Shown here: piece by piece, positions 55,310-63,742 of the stretch
Layout: every line of letters starts with the position of its first letter
Position numbering within the stretch: the first letter of the stretch is position 1
Notes under the pieces: model-generated
The model's database searches: none
What the model saw: only the letters and a program-made list of their open reading frames with translations
Told to the model about the DNA's origin: nothing
Position numbers and translations under genes: made by a program
Origin: Nannocystis bainbridge
GTDB lineage: Bacteria > Myxococcota_A > Polyangia > Nannocystales > Nannocystaceae
Assembly: GCF_028368995.1 (NCBI RefSeq)
Contig: NZ_JAQNDL010000002.1
Location: 353,724 to 417,723 of the forward strand
DNA: 64,000 nt
Reading direction: 5' to 3'

Positions 55310-57972
55310 GGGCCGGGCTCCGCGAGGACCTCGACGATGCCGCGGCTGCCGTCGACGCGCAGGCGCTGGCCGGACTTGAGGCGCTTGGTGCCGTCGCCGA
55401 CGCCGACGACGGCGGGGATGCCGTACTCGCGGGCGATGACGGAGCCGTGGGTCATCATGCCGCCGACGTCGCACACGAGGCCGGCGGCGTGGACGAACAG
55501 GGGGGTCCAGCCGGGATCGGTGTAGGGGGCGACGAGGATCTCGCCGGCGCGCAGGACCTGGGCGGCGGGATCGAGGACGACGTGGGCGATGCCCTCGACG
55601 ACGCCGGCGCTGGCGCCGAGGCCGGCGAGTGCCCCTTCGGGCAGGTCCTTCGGGACAGGTCGGGCGGGGACCTCGCCCTCGCTGGTGACGACGAGCGGGA
55701 CGGTGAGGTGCCGCGAATGCTCGTAGTCGGCGCGGCGCTCGGCGATGCGCGGGCGCGGGTCGAAGGCGTGCGGATCGGCGACGAGCTCGAGCAGCTCGTC
55801 GTAGGTCAGGAACCACACGTCGCCGGGGGCCGCGAGTCGACCGTCGCGCACGAGCGGGTCGGCGGCGGCGAGGATGGTGCGGCGCACGAGCTCGAAGCAC
55901 TGGACGAACAGGTACTTGGGGTGCTCGCGCAGGCCGAGGCAGTAGCGCACGCACTCGACCTGGCGGCGGACCCACCCGCGCGCGAGGACAGGTGCAGCGG
56001 CGACGAGGCGCGCGGCGGCGGCCTCGGCCTCGGCCTGCAGGCCGGCGAAGTGGCGGCGGTGCTGGCCGGGCGCGTCGCCGTGGGCCGCCATGCCGCGGAT
56101 GCTGGTGAGCAAGAGCGCGGGATCGTCGGCCCAGCGCGGGCGGCCGATGTCGATCTCGGCCTGGCCGCGCATGCCGAAGCGGACGAGGAAGGCCGCGAGC
56201 GCGTCGACGAAGGCGGGGCCGCCGGGCAGGTCGCGCAGGCGCTCGAGCTGGCCGGGGCGCACGTGCTCGAGAGCGGCGCGCAGGTCGGGGTGAAGGCGCA
56301 CGAGGTCGGCGAGGTCGCCGACGCGGAGGTCCATCTCGGTGGTGACGTTGCCGACGAGGCCGCGCTGGAGGAGCTCGACGTCGGCGGCGTGCGGGGTGTC
56401 GGCGAAGCGACGGCGCAGACGACCGAGGCTGAGCAGGCCGGCGGCGAGGCGCGGGGCGATCTTCGGCATGACCTGAAAGACGCCGGTGAGCTGGTGCCGG
56501 GCGGCGCGCAGGCGGGCGGCGCCGGGCGGCTGAGATTCGACGGCGGCGCGGAAGCTGGCGACCCACGCGGCGACGAGCCGATCGGCCCAGGCGGCCTGAT
56601 CCTCGAGGCGCGCGCCCAGCAGCAGCCACGCGAGCTCGAACGGGACGCCCCACATCATGCGCGCGGCCAGCCCCAGCGCGGCGGGGCGCGGCTTGGCGGC
56701 GGCCTGGATCTCCGGGCGATCCACCAATGTGGCAAGGCGCGCCGCCACCTCGGGGTAGACCGCGCGCAAGATCCGGAAGGCCAGGCGGCGCGTCGGCCCC
56801 AGGCGCAGCGCGGGCGTGAAGTCGATGAAGATCCGGCTGCCGGCGTCGACCATCGTCGCCGCGCCATGCGGCAGCTCGTCGAGGCGGGTCTTGCCGAACG
56901 GGAACACCGCGCGCCACAGGTCGCGGCCCATCGGCGTGATCGGATCGATCATGTTCTGCGCGTGGCCGAAGCTGAGGTAGAGGTGCACGGCGCCGTCGTC
57001 GGGGCCGGGCGCGGGCAAGGGATAGAGCGAGGTGATCGGGCGCGCCTGGACCAGCCACAGCCGGCCTTCGACGAGGCACCACTCGAGGTCCTGGGGGACG
57101 CCGCCGTAGTGGGCCTCGACGCGGGCGCCGAGGTCGGTCAGGGCGGCGACGGCGGCGTCGTCGAGGACGCGAGCGCGACGCCTGTCCTCGGGGACATCTT
57201 CGGTGACGGTGCCGCCGCCGGGCACGGCGCGGATGGCGACGTGTTTGTCGCCGATACGCAGCTCCTTGAGCGCGCCGGTGCGGCGATCGACGCGGTAGAG
57301 GTCGGCGGTGACGAGGCCGCTGACGAGCGCCTCGCCGAGGCCATAGCCGGCGTCGATGGTGAGGGTGCCGCGGTGACCGGTGACGGGGTCGGCGGTGAAG
57401 AGGATCCCGCTGGCGTCGGGCACGACCATGCGCTGGACGACGACGGCGAGGGCGACGTGGCGGTGGCCGAAGCCGTTGCGCGCGCGGTAGAGGATCGCGC
57501 GGTCGGTGAACAGGCTGGCGAAGCAGCGCCGGACCGCGGCCGACAATTCGTCGCCGCCGCGGATGTTGAGATAGGTGTCCTGCTGGCCGGCGAACGAGGC
57601 GCCCGGCAGGTCCTCGGCGGTGGCGGAGGAGCGCACGGCGTAGGCGTGCTCGCGGCCGAGCTCGCGGTGGGCGGCGGCGAGATCGGCGATCAGCGCGGGC
57701 GGGAGCGGGACGGCGAGCAGAGCGTCACGCACACCGGCCCCGAGCTCGCGCGCGCCAGCGACGTCGTCGGGGCCGAGGGCGTCGAGCCGGTCGAGCCATT
57801 GCGCGAATTCGGGGCAGCCGGCCACGAAATGGTGATAGGCGGCCGTGGTGACGCAAAAGCCCGGCGGGACGGGGAAGCCGGCGCGGGTGAGGGCGCCGAG
57901 GTTTTGTCCCTTGCCGCCGACGCGCGCGAGGTCGTCGGGGCCGATGGCGGAGAATGGCAGGATCAGGGTCAC
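55306..57972 (-). CDS. PEP-utilising enzyme, rifampicin phosphotransferase-like
   Basis: An 888-residue protein. An ATP-grasp domain (pyruvate phosphate dikinase N-terminal type) comes first, with VGGKGQNLGALTRAGFPVP at about 18-36 and RSSATAEDLPGASFAGQQD at about 115-133. A large middle domain follows, and the phosphohistidine swivel domain is at the C-terminal end (MMTHGSVIAREYGIPAVVG, catalytic His). This order, with no PEP-binding TIM barrel after the His domain, is that of rifampicin phosphotransferase (about 870 residues), not PEP synthase. It would transfer a phosphate from ATP by way of the His to a hydroxyl compound bound in the middle domain. GTG at 57972 overlaps the TetR stop by four bases (GTGA). 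Whether rifampicin is the substrate is unknown. Confidence 0.85.
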   Translation of the reverse strand: MTLILPFSAIGPDDLARVGGKGQNLGALTRAGFPVPPGFCVTTAAYHHFVAGCPEFAQWLDRLDALGPDDVAGARELGAGVRDALLAVPLPPALIADLAAAHRELGREHAYAVRSSATAEDLPGASFAGQQDTYLNIRGGDELSAAVRRCFASLFTDRAILYRARNGFGHRHVALAVVVQRMVVPDASGILFTADPVTGHRGTLTIDAGYGLGEALVSGLVTADLYRVDRRTGALKELRIGDKHVAIRAVPGGGTVTEDVPEDRRRARVLDDAAVAALTDLGARVEAHYGGVPQDLEWCLVEGRLWLVQARPITSLYPLPAPGPDDGAVHLYLSFGHAQNMIDPITPMGRDLWRAVFPFGKTRLDELPHGAATMVDAGSRIFIDFTPALRLGPTRRLAFRILRAVYPEVAARLATLVDRPEIQAAAKPRPAALGLAARMMWGVPFELAWLLLGARLEDQAAWADRLVAAWVASFRAAVESQPPGAARLRAARHQLTGVFQVMPKIAPRLAAGLLSLGRLRRRFADTPHAADVELLQRGLVGNVTTEMDLRVGDLADLVRLHPDLRAALEHVRPGQLERLRDLPGGPAFVDALAAFLVRFGMRGQAEIDIGRPRWADDPALLLTSIRGMAAHGDAPGQHRRHFAGLQAEAEAAAARLVAAAPVLARGWVRRQVECVRYCLGLREHPKYLFVQCFELVRRTILAAADPLVRDGRLAAPGDVWFLTYDELLELVADPHAFDPRPRIAERRADYEHSRHLTVPLVVTSEGEVPARPVPKDLPEGALAGLGASAGVVEGIAHVVLDPAAQVLRAGEILVAPYTDPGWTPLFVHAAGLVCDVGGMMTHGSVIAREYGIPAVVGVGDGTKRLKSGQRLRVDGSRGIVEVLAEPGP

Positions 57973-58748
57973 GGAGCACCTCGTTTCACGCCGTGGAGGA
58001 AGAATGCGACGATGGTCCGGGCGTCGCGCTCGGGGTCGCCGTCGCCGGGCAATCCCCACAGTCCGTCGAGGATGCCGAAGCCCAGCAGCATGCCCTGGAA
58101 GGCGCGTGCGAGCCGGTAGGGGTCGTCGTCGACGAGGTGGCCGGATTCGACGTAGCGGCGCATCAGGGCGGCGAGGCCGTGGATCGAGCGCTCGGGGGCG
58201 TCGGCGAGCTCGCCGAGGGTGCTGCTGCCGCGCAGCCGCTCGACGAGGATGAGGCGCATGAGGGCCTGGTCGCCGCGCATCTGCTGCAGGGCGGCGAGGG
58301 CCATGCGTTCGAGGTCGAGGGCGAGGTCGCCGGAGGGCTCGCGGGCGGTGCTCCACACGACCTGGCGAATGTGCATACTGCGGCCGAACTCGCGGAGGAG
58401 GTTCTTCTTGTCGCCGAATTGGCGGTAGACGGTGGCCGTGCCGACGCCGGCGGCCTCGGCGATGGCCTCGATGGTGGCGCCCTCGAGGCCCTGCCGGGCG
58501 AAGACGTCGCGGGCGGCGGCGAGGACCTTCTCGCGCGCGTCTCCGCGCGTGGGGGCGTCGACCCCCGCGGCGGCGAGCTGCTGGACGAGGGCCTCGCGGC
58601 TGCCGACGAGGCGGTAGGCCGAACTGCGAGAAATGCCGGCAGCCTCGGCCAAACGGTCCATGGTGAGCGCTTCAGGCCCAGCCTCGTCGAGCAGCCGCCG
58701 CGCGACTTCGAGCAGCTCCGGGAGGGTGACGGACGCTTGGGATGACAC
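57969..58748 (-). CDS. TetR-type regulator with two DNA-binding domains
   Basis: A 259-residue regulator that holds two TetR-like helix-turn-helix domains in tandem: first LTMDRLAEAAGISRSSAYRLVGSREAL (about 28-54), second ATIEAIAEAAGVGTATVYRQFGDKKNLL (about 88-115), then a normal ligand-binding and dimerisation domain. A usual TetR protein has one. GTG at 58748 has no ribosome site and lies about ten bases after a possible -10 element, so the mRNA may be leaderless. It is followed by the PEP-utilising enzyme gene with a four-base overlap and probably regulates this operon including itself. Confidence 0.88.
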   Translation of the reverse strand: MSSQASVTLPELLEVARRLLDEAGPEALTMDRLAEAAGISRSSAYRLVGSREALVQQLAAAGVDAPTRGDAREKVLAAARDVFARQGLEGATIEAIAEAAGVGTATVYRQFGDKKNLLREFGRSMHIRQVVWSTAREPSGDLALDLERMALAALQQMRGDQALMRLILVERLRGSSTLGELADAPERSIHGLAALMRRYVESGHLVDDDPYRLARAFQGMLLGFGILDGLWGLPGDGDPERDARTIVAFFLHGVKRGAP

Positions 58749-58765
58749 GAGAGATATGTGTATCA
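58743..58765. promoter_or_regulatory. Imperfect palindrome over the TetR-gene start: probable operator
   Basis: TGACAC...GTGTATCA: the left half TGA-ACAC type and right half TGATACAC on the other strand form an imperfect inverted repeat of 23 bases over the GTG start codon and possible -10 element. TetR proteins often bind such repeats at their own promoter. The match is imperfect, so this is inference. Confidence 0.4.
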
Positions 58766-58783
58766 ATCGTTCCGTTTCGTCAA
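58755..58783 (-). promoter_or_regulatory. Possible promoter of the TetR operon
   Basis: On the minus strand TTGACG (58783-58778) is followed after 15-17 bases by TACACAT (around 58762-58756). Transcription from it would begin at or very near the GTG at 58748, giving a leaderless or near-leaderless message. The -35 element is a good match, the -10 weaker. Confidence 0.4.
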
Positions 58784-59123
58784 GCGGTCGTCTTGGAGGG
58801 CGGCGGAATTTGTTGGCGCGGGGCGGATGCGCGCGCGGCGATCCGGGAGAATGCCACCGGGATGTCCGAAGGGACAGGTGGTCATTGCGGGCGCGATGAT
58901 GGGGGCGTGGCGGGATCGACGATTCGCCGGGGACACGGGGGCTCGATCGCGCGAGGGCCGGCGACGTGAGCCGAGGTTCTCGCGCCCTCACCTTCGCGTT
59001 TCGCTGGCTGGTGGGCGCGATCGTGGGCGAATCGGGCTCGCGTCGAGGCCGCGTCGCGCGGTCCTCCGCGCCGAGCGACCGATGCCGGGGCCCGCGCACC
59101 GGGGGCCGTGGCATGCTCGGGGC
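58766..59123. other. Gene-free divergent region
   Basis: Between the TetR operon and the small DUF3592-like gene. No gene seen. It carries a hairpin-family member TGTCC-GAAG-GGACA at 58863-58876. The DNA before 59124 should hold the promoter of the plus-strand gene; none stood out. Confidence 0.35.
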
Positions 59124-59480
59124 ATGGCCCGCACTAACCCCAAGCTCGCGTTCTCCATCGTCGGTGCGGCGTTCCTGGCGGTCGGCGTGGGCTGGTGCGT
59201 GGTCGACCAGCTCGATCGCAAGGAGGTCGCGCTCCTGCAGCAGGAGGGGGTGATCGGCACGGCGCGCGTGCTGTCCTACGAGGACACGGGCTCGGCGCAG
59301 AACGGCAGGCCGCGGGTGCGGTTCCGCTTCGAGATCGAGCCCGAGAGCGGGGGCCCGCCGGTCCGGGCCGAGACGACGCTGGTGGTCACTTCGATGGAAG
59401 CGCCGCGCCTGCAGGTCGGGTCGGTCCGCAAGGTGCGGTTCCTGCCGCGTGACCCGGATGTGTTCCGGTTCCTCGACTGA
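59124..59480 (+). CDS. Small membrane protein, DUF3592-like
   Basis: A 118-residue protein with one N-terminal membrane segment (AFSIVGAAFLAVGVGWCVVDQL), then a beta-rich extracytoplasmic domain (GVIGTARVLSYEDTGSAQNGRPRVRFRFEIEPE, VGSVRKVRFLPRDPDVFRF). The phrases match the DUF3592 family (TARVL...V.F.V and the closing vrylP.dP). Most members have two membrane segments; this one has only the first. The ATG at 59124 was chosen for the membrane segment; the upstream frame is Arg-rich. Function not known. It ends tail to tail with the dipeptidase gene. Confidence 0.65.
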   Translation: MARTNPKLAFSIVGAAFLAVGVGWCVVDQLDRKEVALLQQEGVIGTARVLSYEDTGSAQNGRPRVRFRFEIEPESGGPPVRAETTLVVTSMEAPRLQVGSVRKVRFLPRDPDVFRFLD

Positions 59481-59501
59481 CGACGCGGCGCGGCGCGAGG
59501 C

Positions 59502-61445
59502 TCAGGCGCAGGTGCCCTTGGGCGCGCCGCAGTCGCCGGCGCCGGTGCAGGTGCCGCTGACGCACTCGGCGTCGAAGCGGCAGGCTTCGCCGGCCTTCAG
59601 CGAGGCCTCGCAGTAGGAGTCGCCGCACTCCTCGGGGAACTCGGCCTCGCGCTGGGCGTGCGGCGGGAGGGCGACGATGCCGCTGGCATCGAGGTCGCCT
59701 GCGGGGTCGGCGGGGCCGGAGCGCGGGGCCTCGGCGCGCTCCCACATGCGCACGAAGGCGTCGGCCGAGTCGCGCAGCGGGGTGGTGTCGGTGCCGAGCT
59801 GGTCGAGGTCGGCGAGCAGGTCGGGGAGCAGGCCGATGTGGCCGAGGCCGGCCTCGTCGAAGCCGGTGCCGAGCGGGGCGGGGCCGCCGGCGAGCTCGTC
59901 GCGGGCCTGACAGCGGGCCTCGGTCGGGAACGAGGCGGAGCAGGCGTCGACGCCGAAGCGCGGGCGGACCTGCTGGATGAAGCCGTTGAGGTCGGAGCCG
60001 AGAGCGACGGCGACCTTGAGGCCGAGGCGGGCGAAATCATAGGACTGCGCGAACGAGCGGCTCGAGCCGTGGCAGGTGTTGGCGACGTCGGAGGGCTCGT
60101 AGGTGTTGACCTCTTCGTGGCCGGTGCGGATGCCGAAGATCCCGCCGACCTCGCGCAGGTGCTCGACGATCCACACGGGGGTGGTCTTCTCCTCGCGCGC
60201 CTTGTCGGCCGGGAGCATCTCGCGGAAGTGGCCGTGCGAGACGTAGAAGGGGTAGTAGTCGCGGGCGACCGCGAGGGCGTGCAGGTCGCGCACGCCCTTC
60301 TCCGACAGGTGGGCGGCGTCGACGAGCATGCCGAGGTCCATCATGGCATTGGCGAGCTGCTCGCCCTCGGCGGTGAGGCCGAGGGTGTTGCGACAATCGG
60401 CGTCGACGTCGAAGCCGAGGGTGACGCCGCCCTGGGTGATGCCGCAGTCCATGTCGATGTGACAGTTCTCGGCGTACTGGGCGATGTGGAAGATGTTGTT
60501 GTGCGGGGCGGCGCCGCCGAAGCGGTTGTCGAGCTGGTGGACGGGCTGGAGGGTGCGCACGCCGAGGGCGTAGAGCTCGTCGAGCTGCGGCTTCCAGTCG
60601 CCCTGCTGCATGAGGTGCGAGGCCTCGACGCTGAGCACGAGGGCGAGCCGATCCTCGCCGACGATCCGGCGGGCGTCGGCGGCGGTCAATGCGATCTCGG
60701 CCCAATCATGGGTCTCGACGAATTGGTGGGCCAGCTCGAGCTGGACCTTCACGTCCTCCATCTCGTCGCACTGCGGGCGCTCGAGGTTCTCCTCGGCGAT
60801 GGCGCGGCACAGCCAGTCGTTGGAGACGGCCGAGACGACCTCGAGCCGCAGGCCGGCCATGTAGGCGGCGTGGAGGTGCTCCTCCCAGACCTGCTGGTGG
60901 GCGATGGCGTCCCAGCGCGGCCAGCCCTGAAAGCCGGGCCAGCCGTCGACGCGGGCCTTGTGCTCGCCGGTGTCGCCGGTGGAGCCGGGGATCTGGCTGA
61001 CGAACTCGCTGACGACCTCGCCGCCGCCAGGCGCGGCGATGACGGAGACGAGCGGGACGAGCTTGGCGAGGTCGGCGAGGCTCATGCCCTCGCACTCGCC
61101 GAGCAAGGGGGCGAGGTCGTCCTTGAGGCGAGCGTGGTCGCCGGGGTCGCCGCCGTCGCAAGGGGCGAGGGCGACGTCGCCAGGGCCGGCGTGGCTGCCG
61201 TGGAACCAGCCGCCGCCGAAGGCCTCCTCGGCGAACATGTGGAGGTGGAGGTCGGCGACGCCGTGCAGGGTCGGGAGGTCGGGGCCGCCGGTGGTGGTCG
61301 GGGCGTCGGTGGTGGTCGGCGTGTCGGTGGTGGCGCCGGTGCCGGTGCCGGTCGTGGTGCTCGCGTCGGTCGCGGCCGGGCCGCCGCCGTTGCAGGCGGT
61401 GAAAAAGGCGAGGCTCGTGAAGGTGACGGCGAGACCGCGGATCAT
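59502..61445 (-). CDS. Lipoprotein of the membrane dipeptidase (M19) / amidohydrolase type
   Basis: A 647-residue lipoprotein: signal peptide ending FFTAC (Cys 18), a Thr-rich spacer to about residue 55, then an amidohydrolase-like domain of M19 type. Metal-binding candidates are GVADLHLHMF, LSVEASHLMQ (Glu), LVDAAHLSEKG (His) and YPFYVSHGHF (His), with VALGSDLNGF (Asp) near the end of the barrel. The first motif reads DLHLH where M19 enzymes have DxHxD, so the substrate may differ. The protein ends in a Cys-rich tail (CGDSYCEASLKAGEACRFDAECVSGTC). It is probably a surface-anchored peptidase or hydrolase. The start is fixed by the signal peptide. Confidence 0.7.
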   Translation of the reverse strand: MIRGLAVTFTSLAFFTACNGGGPAATDASTTTGTGTGATTDTPTTTDAPTTTGGPDLPTLHGVADLHLHMFAEEAFGGGWFHGSHAGPGDVALAPCDGGDPGDHARLKDDLAPLLGECEGMSLADLAKLVPLVSVIAAPGGGEVVSEFVSQIPGSTGDTGEHKARVDGWPGFQGWPRWDAIAHQQVWEEHLHAAYMAGLRLEVVSAVSNDWLCRAIAEENLERPQCDEMEDVKVQLELAHQFVETHDWAEIALTAADARRIVGEDRLALVLSVEASHLMQQGDWKPQLDELYALGVRTLQPVHQLDNRFGGAAPHNNIFHIAQYAENCHIDMDCGITQGGVTLGFDVDADCRNTLGLTAEGEQLANAMMDLGMLVDAAHLSEKGVRDLHALAVARDYYPFYVSHGHFREMLPADKAREEKTTPVWIVEHLREVGGIFGIRTGHEEVNTYEPSDVANTCHGSSRSFAQSYDFARLGLKVAVALGSDLNGFIQQVRPRFGVDACSASFPTEARCQARDELAGGPAPLGTGFDEAGLGHIGLLPDLLADLDQLGTDTTPLRDSADAFVRMWERAEAPRSGPADPAGDLDASGIVALPPHAQREAEFPEECGDSYCEASLKAGEACRFDAECVSGTCTGAGDCGAPKGTCA

Positions 61446-61753
61446 CGTTCCAGGCACGCTAGCGAGGGCGAGGGCGACGGTCAAGGCGGGGCTGCGGGGC
61501 GCCCGGGGGCCGCTGGGCGGGCGGGACGGCCGGGGCGCGGCGCCCGGGGCCGGGGCTGGGGCGCGGCCGAGGAGGCAGTGTGGCCCATGGGACATGTCCG
61601 ATGGGTCATGCGTGCGCGCCGCCGGCTCGACTCGCGTGGCCGGCGGGACAGGCTCGGTCTGCGGCTGGTTCGACCGCGACATGGCCGACGAAGCAGAGCC
61701 GACAGGTCGCGTCGTGCCGGTGCGCATGGCTCTTGGGACATGGCGAACAGGGA
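61446..61753. other. Gene-free stretch with hairpin-family members
   Basis: Upstream of the dipeptidase-like gene. No gene seen. It contains CCCATGGGACATGTCCGATGGG at 61584-61605 (a 22-base palindrome with one mismatch pair) and part of a hairpin cluster that continues to 61803. The lipoprotein promoter should lie near 61450-61520. Confidence 0.4.
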
Positions 61754-61803
61754 ATGTTCGATGGGGCATGTTCCATCGAACATGCGCGTTCGGGCATGCC
61801 CCT
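61736..61803. terminator. Hairpin cluster with perfect 11-bp stem
   Basis: ATGTTCGATGG (61754-61764) and CCATCGAACAT (61773-61783) pair perfectly around an eight-base loop, and an alternative hairpin CATGTTC-CATC-GAACATG forms within the same bases. Further CATG words follow at 14-base steps up to CATGCCCC at 61795. It lies just after the stop of the minus-strand gene at 61808-63487, which it may terminate. Confidence 0.6.
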
Positions 61804-61807
61804 TCGG

Positions 61808-63487
61808 TCAGATGTGCGCGATCGTGACGAGGTAGCCGAAGGCGGGCTTGCCGTCGGGGAGGCTGCAGCTGAGGTCGAGGCTGACTCTGGTGTGCGGCGG
61901 GGCGCCGAGCAGCCAGCACGGGAACACCTTGGAGCCGTAGGGCGAATCGGGGACGAGGTAGCGGCGCAGCTCGTCGTAGGTGACGGGGACGGGCTCGCGC
62001 ACGCCGGCGGGGCTGCGGGAGCCGAGCGCGCTCGAGACGGGGCCGAGGCCGCCGAGGGCGACCAGGACGGGCTGGACGCGCGCGAGCAGCCCGTCGAGGC
62101 TGGCGAGGCCGGTGACGTGGAGGTCGGCGCGGTTGAGGTTGCCGTTCCAGGCGGTGAAGTGGAGCTGGCCGAGTGGGCCGAGGTCGCGGACGAGGCGCTC
62201 AGCGGCGGGCTCGAAGCGCAGGTCGGGCCGCTCGCGGTGGAACTCGGCGAGGGCGATGCGGCGGAAGCCGTGGGCCTCGGCGACCAGCAGGCCCTCGTGG
62301 GCGGGGACCTCCAGCCGCGGGCCGGACGGGGTGAAGGCGGGCGAGATCGGGGTGCCGGCGACCCGCTGGGCCTCGAGCTCGTGGAGGGCGCCGAGGTCGA
62401 AGATCGGGGCGCCGCCGGCGGGCCTGGGCTGGGCGGCGGCGGCCGGCGGCAAGTCGTCCCAGTGCTCGTGGATGCCGTCCAGCGGGTCGAGGAGGATGGA
62501 TAGCGGATCTCTCGGGGGGATGTGCTGGAGGGTCGGCTGCGGGTGGAGCGTGACCCGGGGGCCGGCGCCGAACATGGCCTTGAGCTTGCCGAAGAAGCCC
62601 TGCGGGGCGGGGGCACGCGGGGCGCGGGCGGTGGGGATGCTGCCGAAGGTGCGGGCCAGCTGATCCTCGAGCGCTTCGGCGGACCTGGGCGGGGCGATGC
62701 CGAACTCGGTGGTGACGCGGCCGTCGCCGGCGATCCTGATCTCGATGGCGGTGAGGGGGGTGCCGCTGGGGTGGCGCGAGACATGCTCGAGCAGGCCGCG
62801 CGCCGCCTGGGTGAGCGGCGGGAGCGACATGGACCGCAGCTCGCCGTCGATCTCGTGCAGGACGCGGCCGGCCTTGACGACCTCGCCGGGGCGCGGAAAG
62901 TGGGCGATGAGGACGATGGCTTCGATCTTGGCGCTGTGCGGGATGATGTTCAGCAGCTCGGCGGCGATCTGCTGGACGAACGGGAGCAGGGCGGCCTCGT
63001 GCTCGCCAGGGCGAGTGCGGCCCGGTCGGGTCGGCTTGGTGGGCTCGGCCGGGGGAGCAGCCGTGGGGTGCTGGGTCTGCAGGAGCTTCTGGAACTGGTC
63101 CGGGGAGAAGCGCAGGGGGGCCTCCTCGTGCGCGTGGGCGGGGCCGGCGATCGGGCCGGGCACGGTGCCGGCGAGCCAGGCGACGTGCTCGGCGGGGTCG
63201 TGCTCGAGCCAGGCGCACGGCAAGGTGGGGCCGTCGTAGTAGTCGACGACGGCGATGTCCCGCCACACGCGCTCGCCGGTGGAGGTGTCGCGCAGGACGA
63301 GGCCCTTGCCCTCGAGCTCGGCGGCGAGGTCACGGGCGCCCATGTCCATGAAGGCGACGGCGAGCAGGTGCTCGTCGCGCCAGGACGGCGACCAGCGCGA
63401 GGTGATGGCGGCGACGCCGTCAGGGTCGACGGCGAGCAGGCGATCGATGCGAATCAGGAGGGTGGTGAACTGGATCCGGACGGCCAT
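61808..63487 (-). CDS. Unrecognised 559-residue protein
   Basis: A soluble-looking protein with no signal peptide or membrane segment. Residues 1-110 form a first domain (VRIQFTTLLIRIDRLLAVDPDGV, then RDEHLLAVAFMDMGARDLAAELEGKGL). A Pro/Thr-rich linker (PTAAPPAEPTKPTRPGRTRPG) separates it from a middle domain (IEAIVLIAHFPRPGEVV, AIEIRIAGDGRVTTEFG), and after another Pro/Ala linker comes a C-terminal part (RLEVPAHEGLLVAEAHGFRRIAL, LHFTAWNGNLNRADLHVTGL). I recognise none of the parts. At least three globular domains joined by flexible linkers suggest an assembly or regulatory protein. It could belong to a contractile or immunity-type accessory set, but nothing nearby supports this. Confidence 0.6.
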   Translation of the reverse strand: MAVRIQFTTLLIRIDRLLAVDPDGVAAITSRWSPSWRDEHLLAVAFMDMGARDLAAELEGKGLVLRDTSTGERVWRDIAVVDYYDGPTLPCAWLEHDPAEHVAWLAGTVPGPIAGPAHAHEEAPLRFSPDQFQKLLQTQHPTAAPPAEPTKPTRPGRTRPGEHEAALLPFVQQIAAELLNIIPHSAKIEAIVLIAHFPRPGEVVKAGRVLHEIDGELRSMSLPPLTQAARGLLEHVSRHPSGTPLTAIEIRIAGDGRVTTEFGIAPPRSAEALEDQLARTFGSIPTARAPRAPAPQGFFGKLKAMFGAGPRVTLHPQPTLQHIPPRDPLSILLDPLDGIHEHWDDLPPAAAAQPRPAGGAPIFDLGALHELEAQRVAGTPISPAFTPSGPRLEVPAHEGLLVAEAHGFRRIALAEFHRERPDLRFEPAAERLVRDLGPLGQLHFTAWNGNLNRADLHVTGLASLDGLLARVQPVLVALGGLGPVSSALGSRSPAGVREPVPVTYDELRRYLVPDSPYGSKVFPCWLLGAPPHTRVSLDLSCSLPDGKPAFGYLVTIAHI

Positions 63488-63594
63488 GGCGGGGGGGCGT
63501 CGAGGATATCGCCGCGGTGAGCGGGGCTCCAGCGCGGCCCGGACGGAGCGGGTCAGGTGCGAGGGCAGGGGCGCGCAGGGGATGGTCTTCGGGA

Positions 63595-63612
63595 CATGTC
63601 TCGAGAGACATG
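63595..63612. terminator. Hairpin CATGTCT-CGAG-AGACATG
   Basis: A perfect 7-bp stem with a CGAG loop, a clean member of the hairpin family. It lies upstream of the lipoprotein gene at the right edge and upstream of the 559-residue protein gene (divergent region), so here it is not at a gene end; its function may therefore not be termination. Confidence 0.5.
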
Positions 63613-63742
63613 GGGTTGCGGGGCGCTCGGAGAGTGACAGGGGTCTGGAGGCCGCGTGCGATGCAGGGTTGCGAAATGCGCACTGTGCGTGAAGCTATCG
63701 AAGCGAGCTGGTTAATTGTTTGTTTCGGTCGAAAAATAGGGC

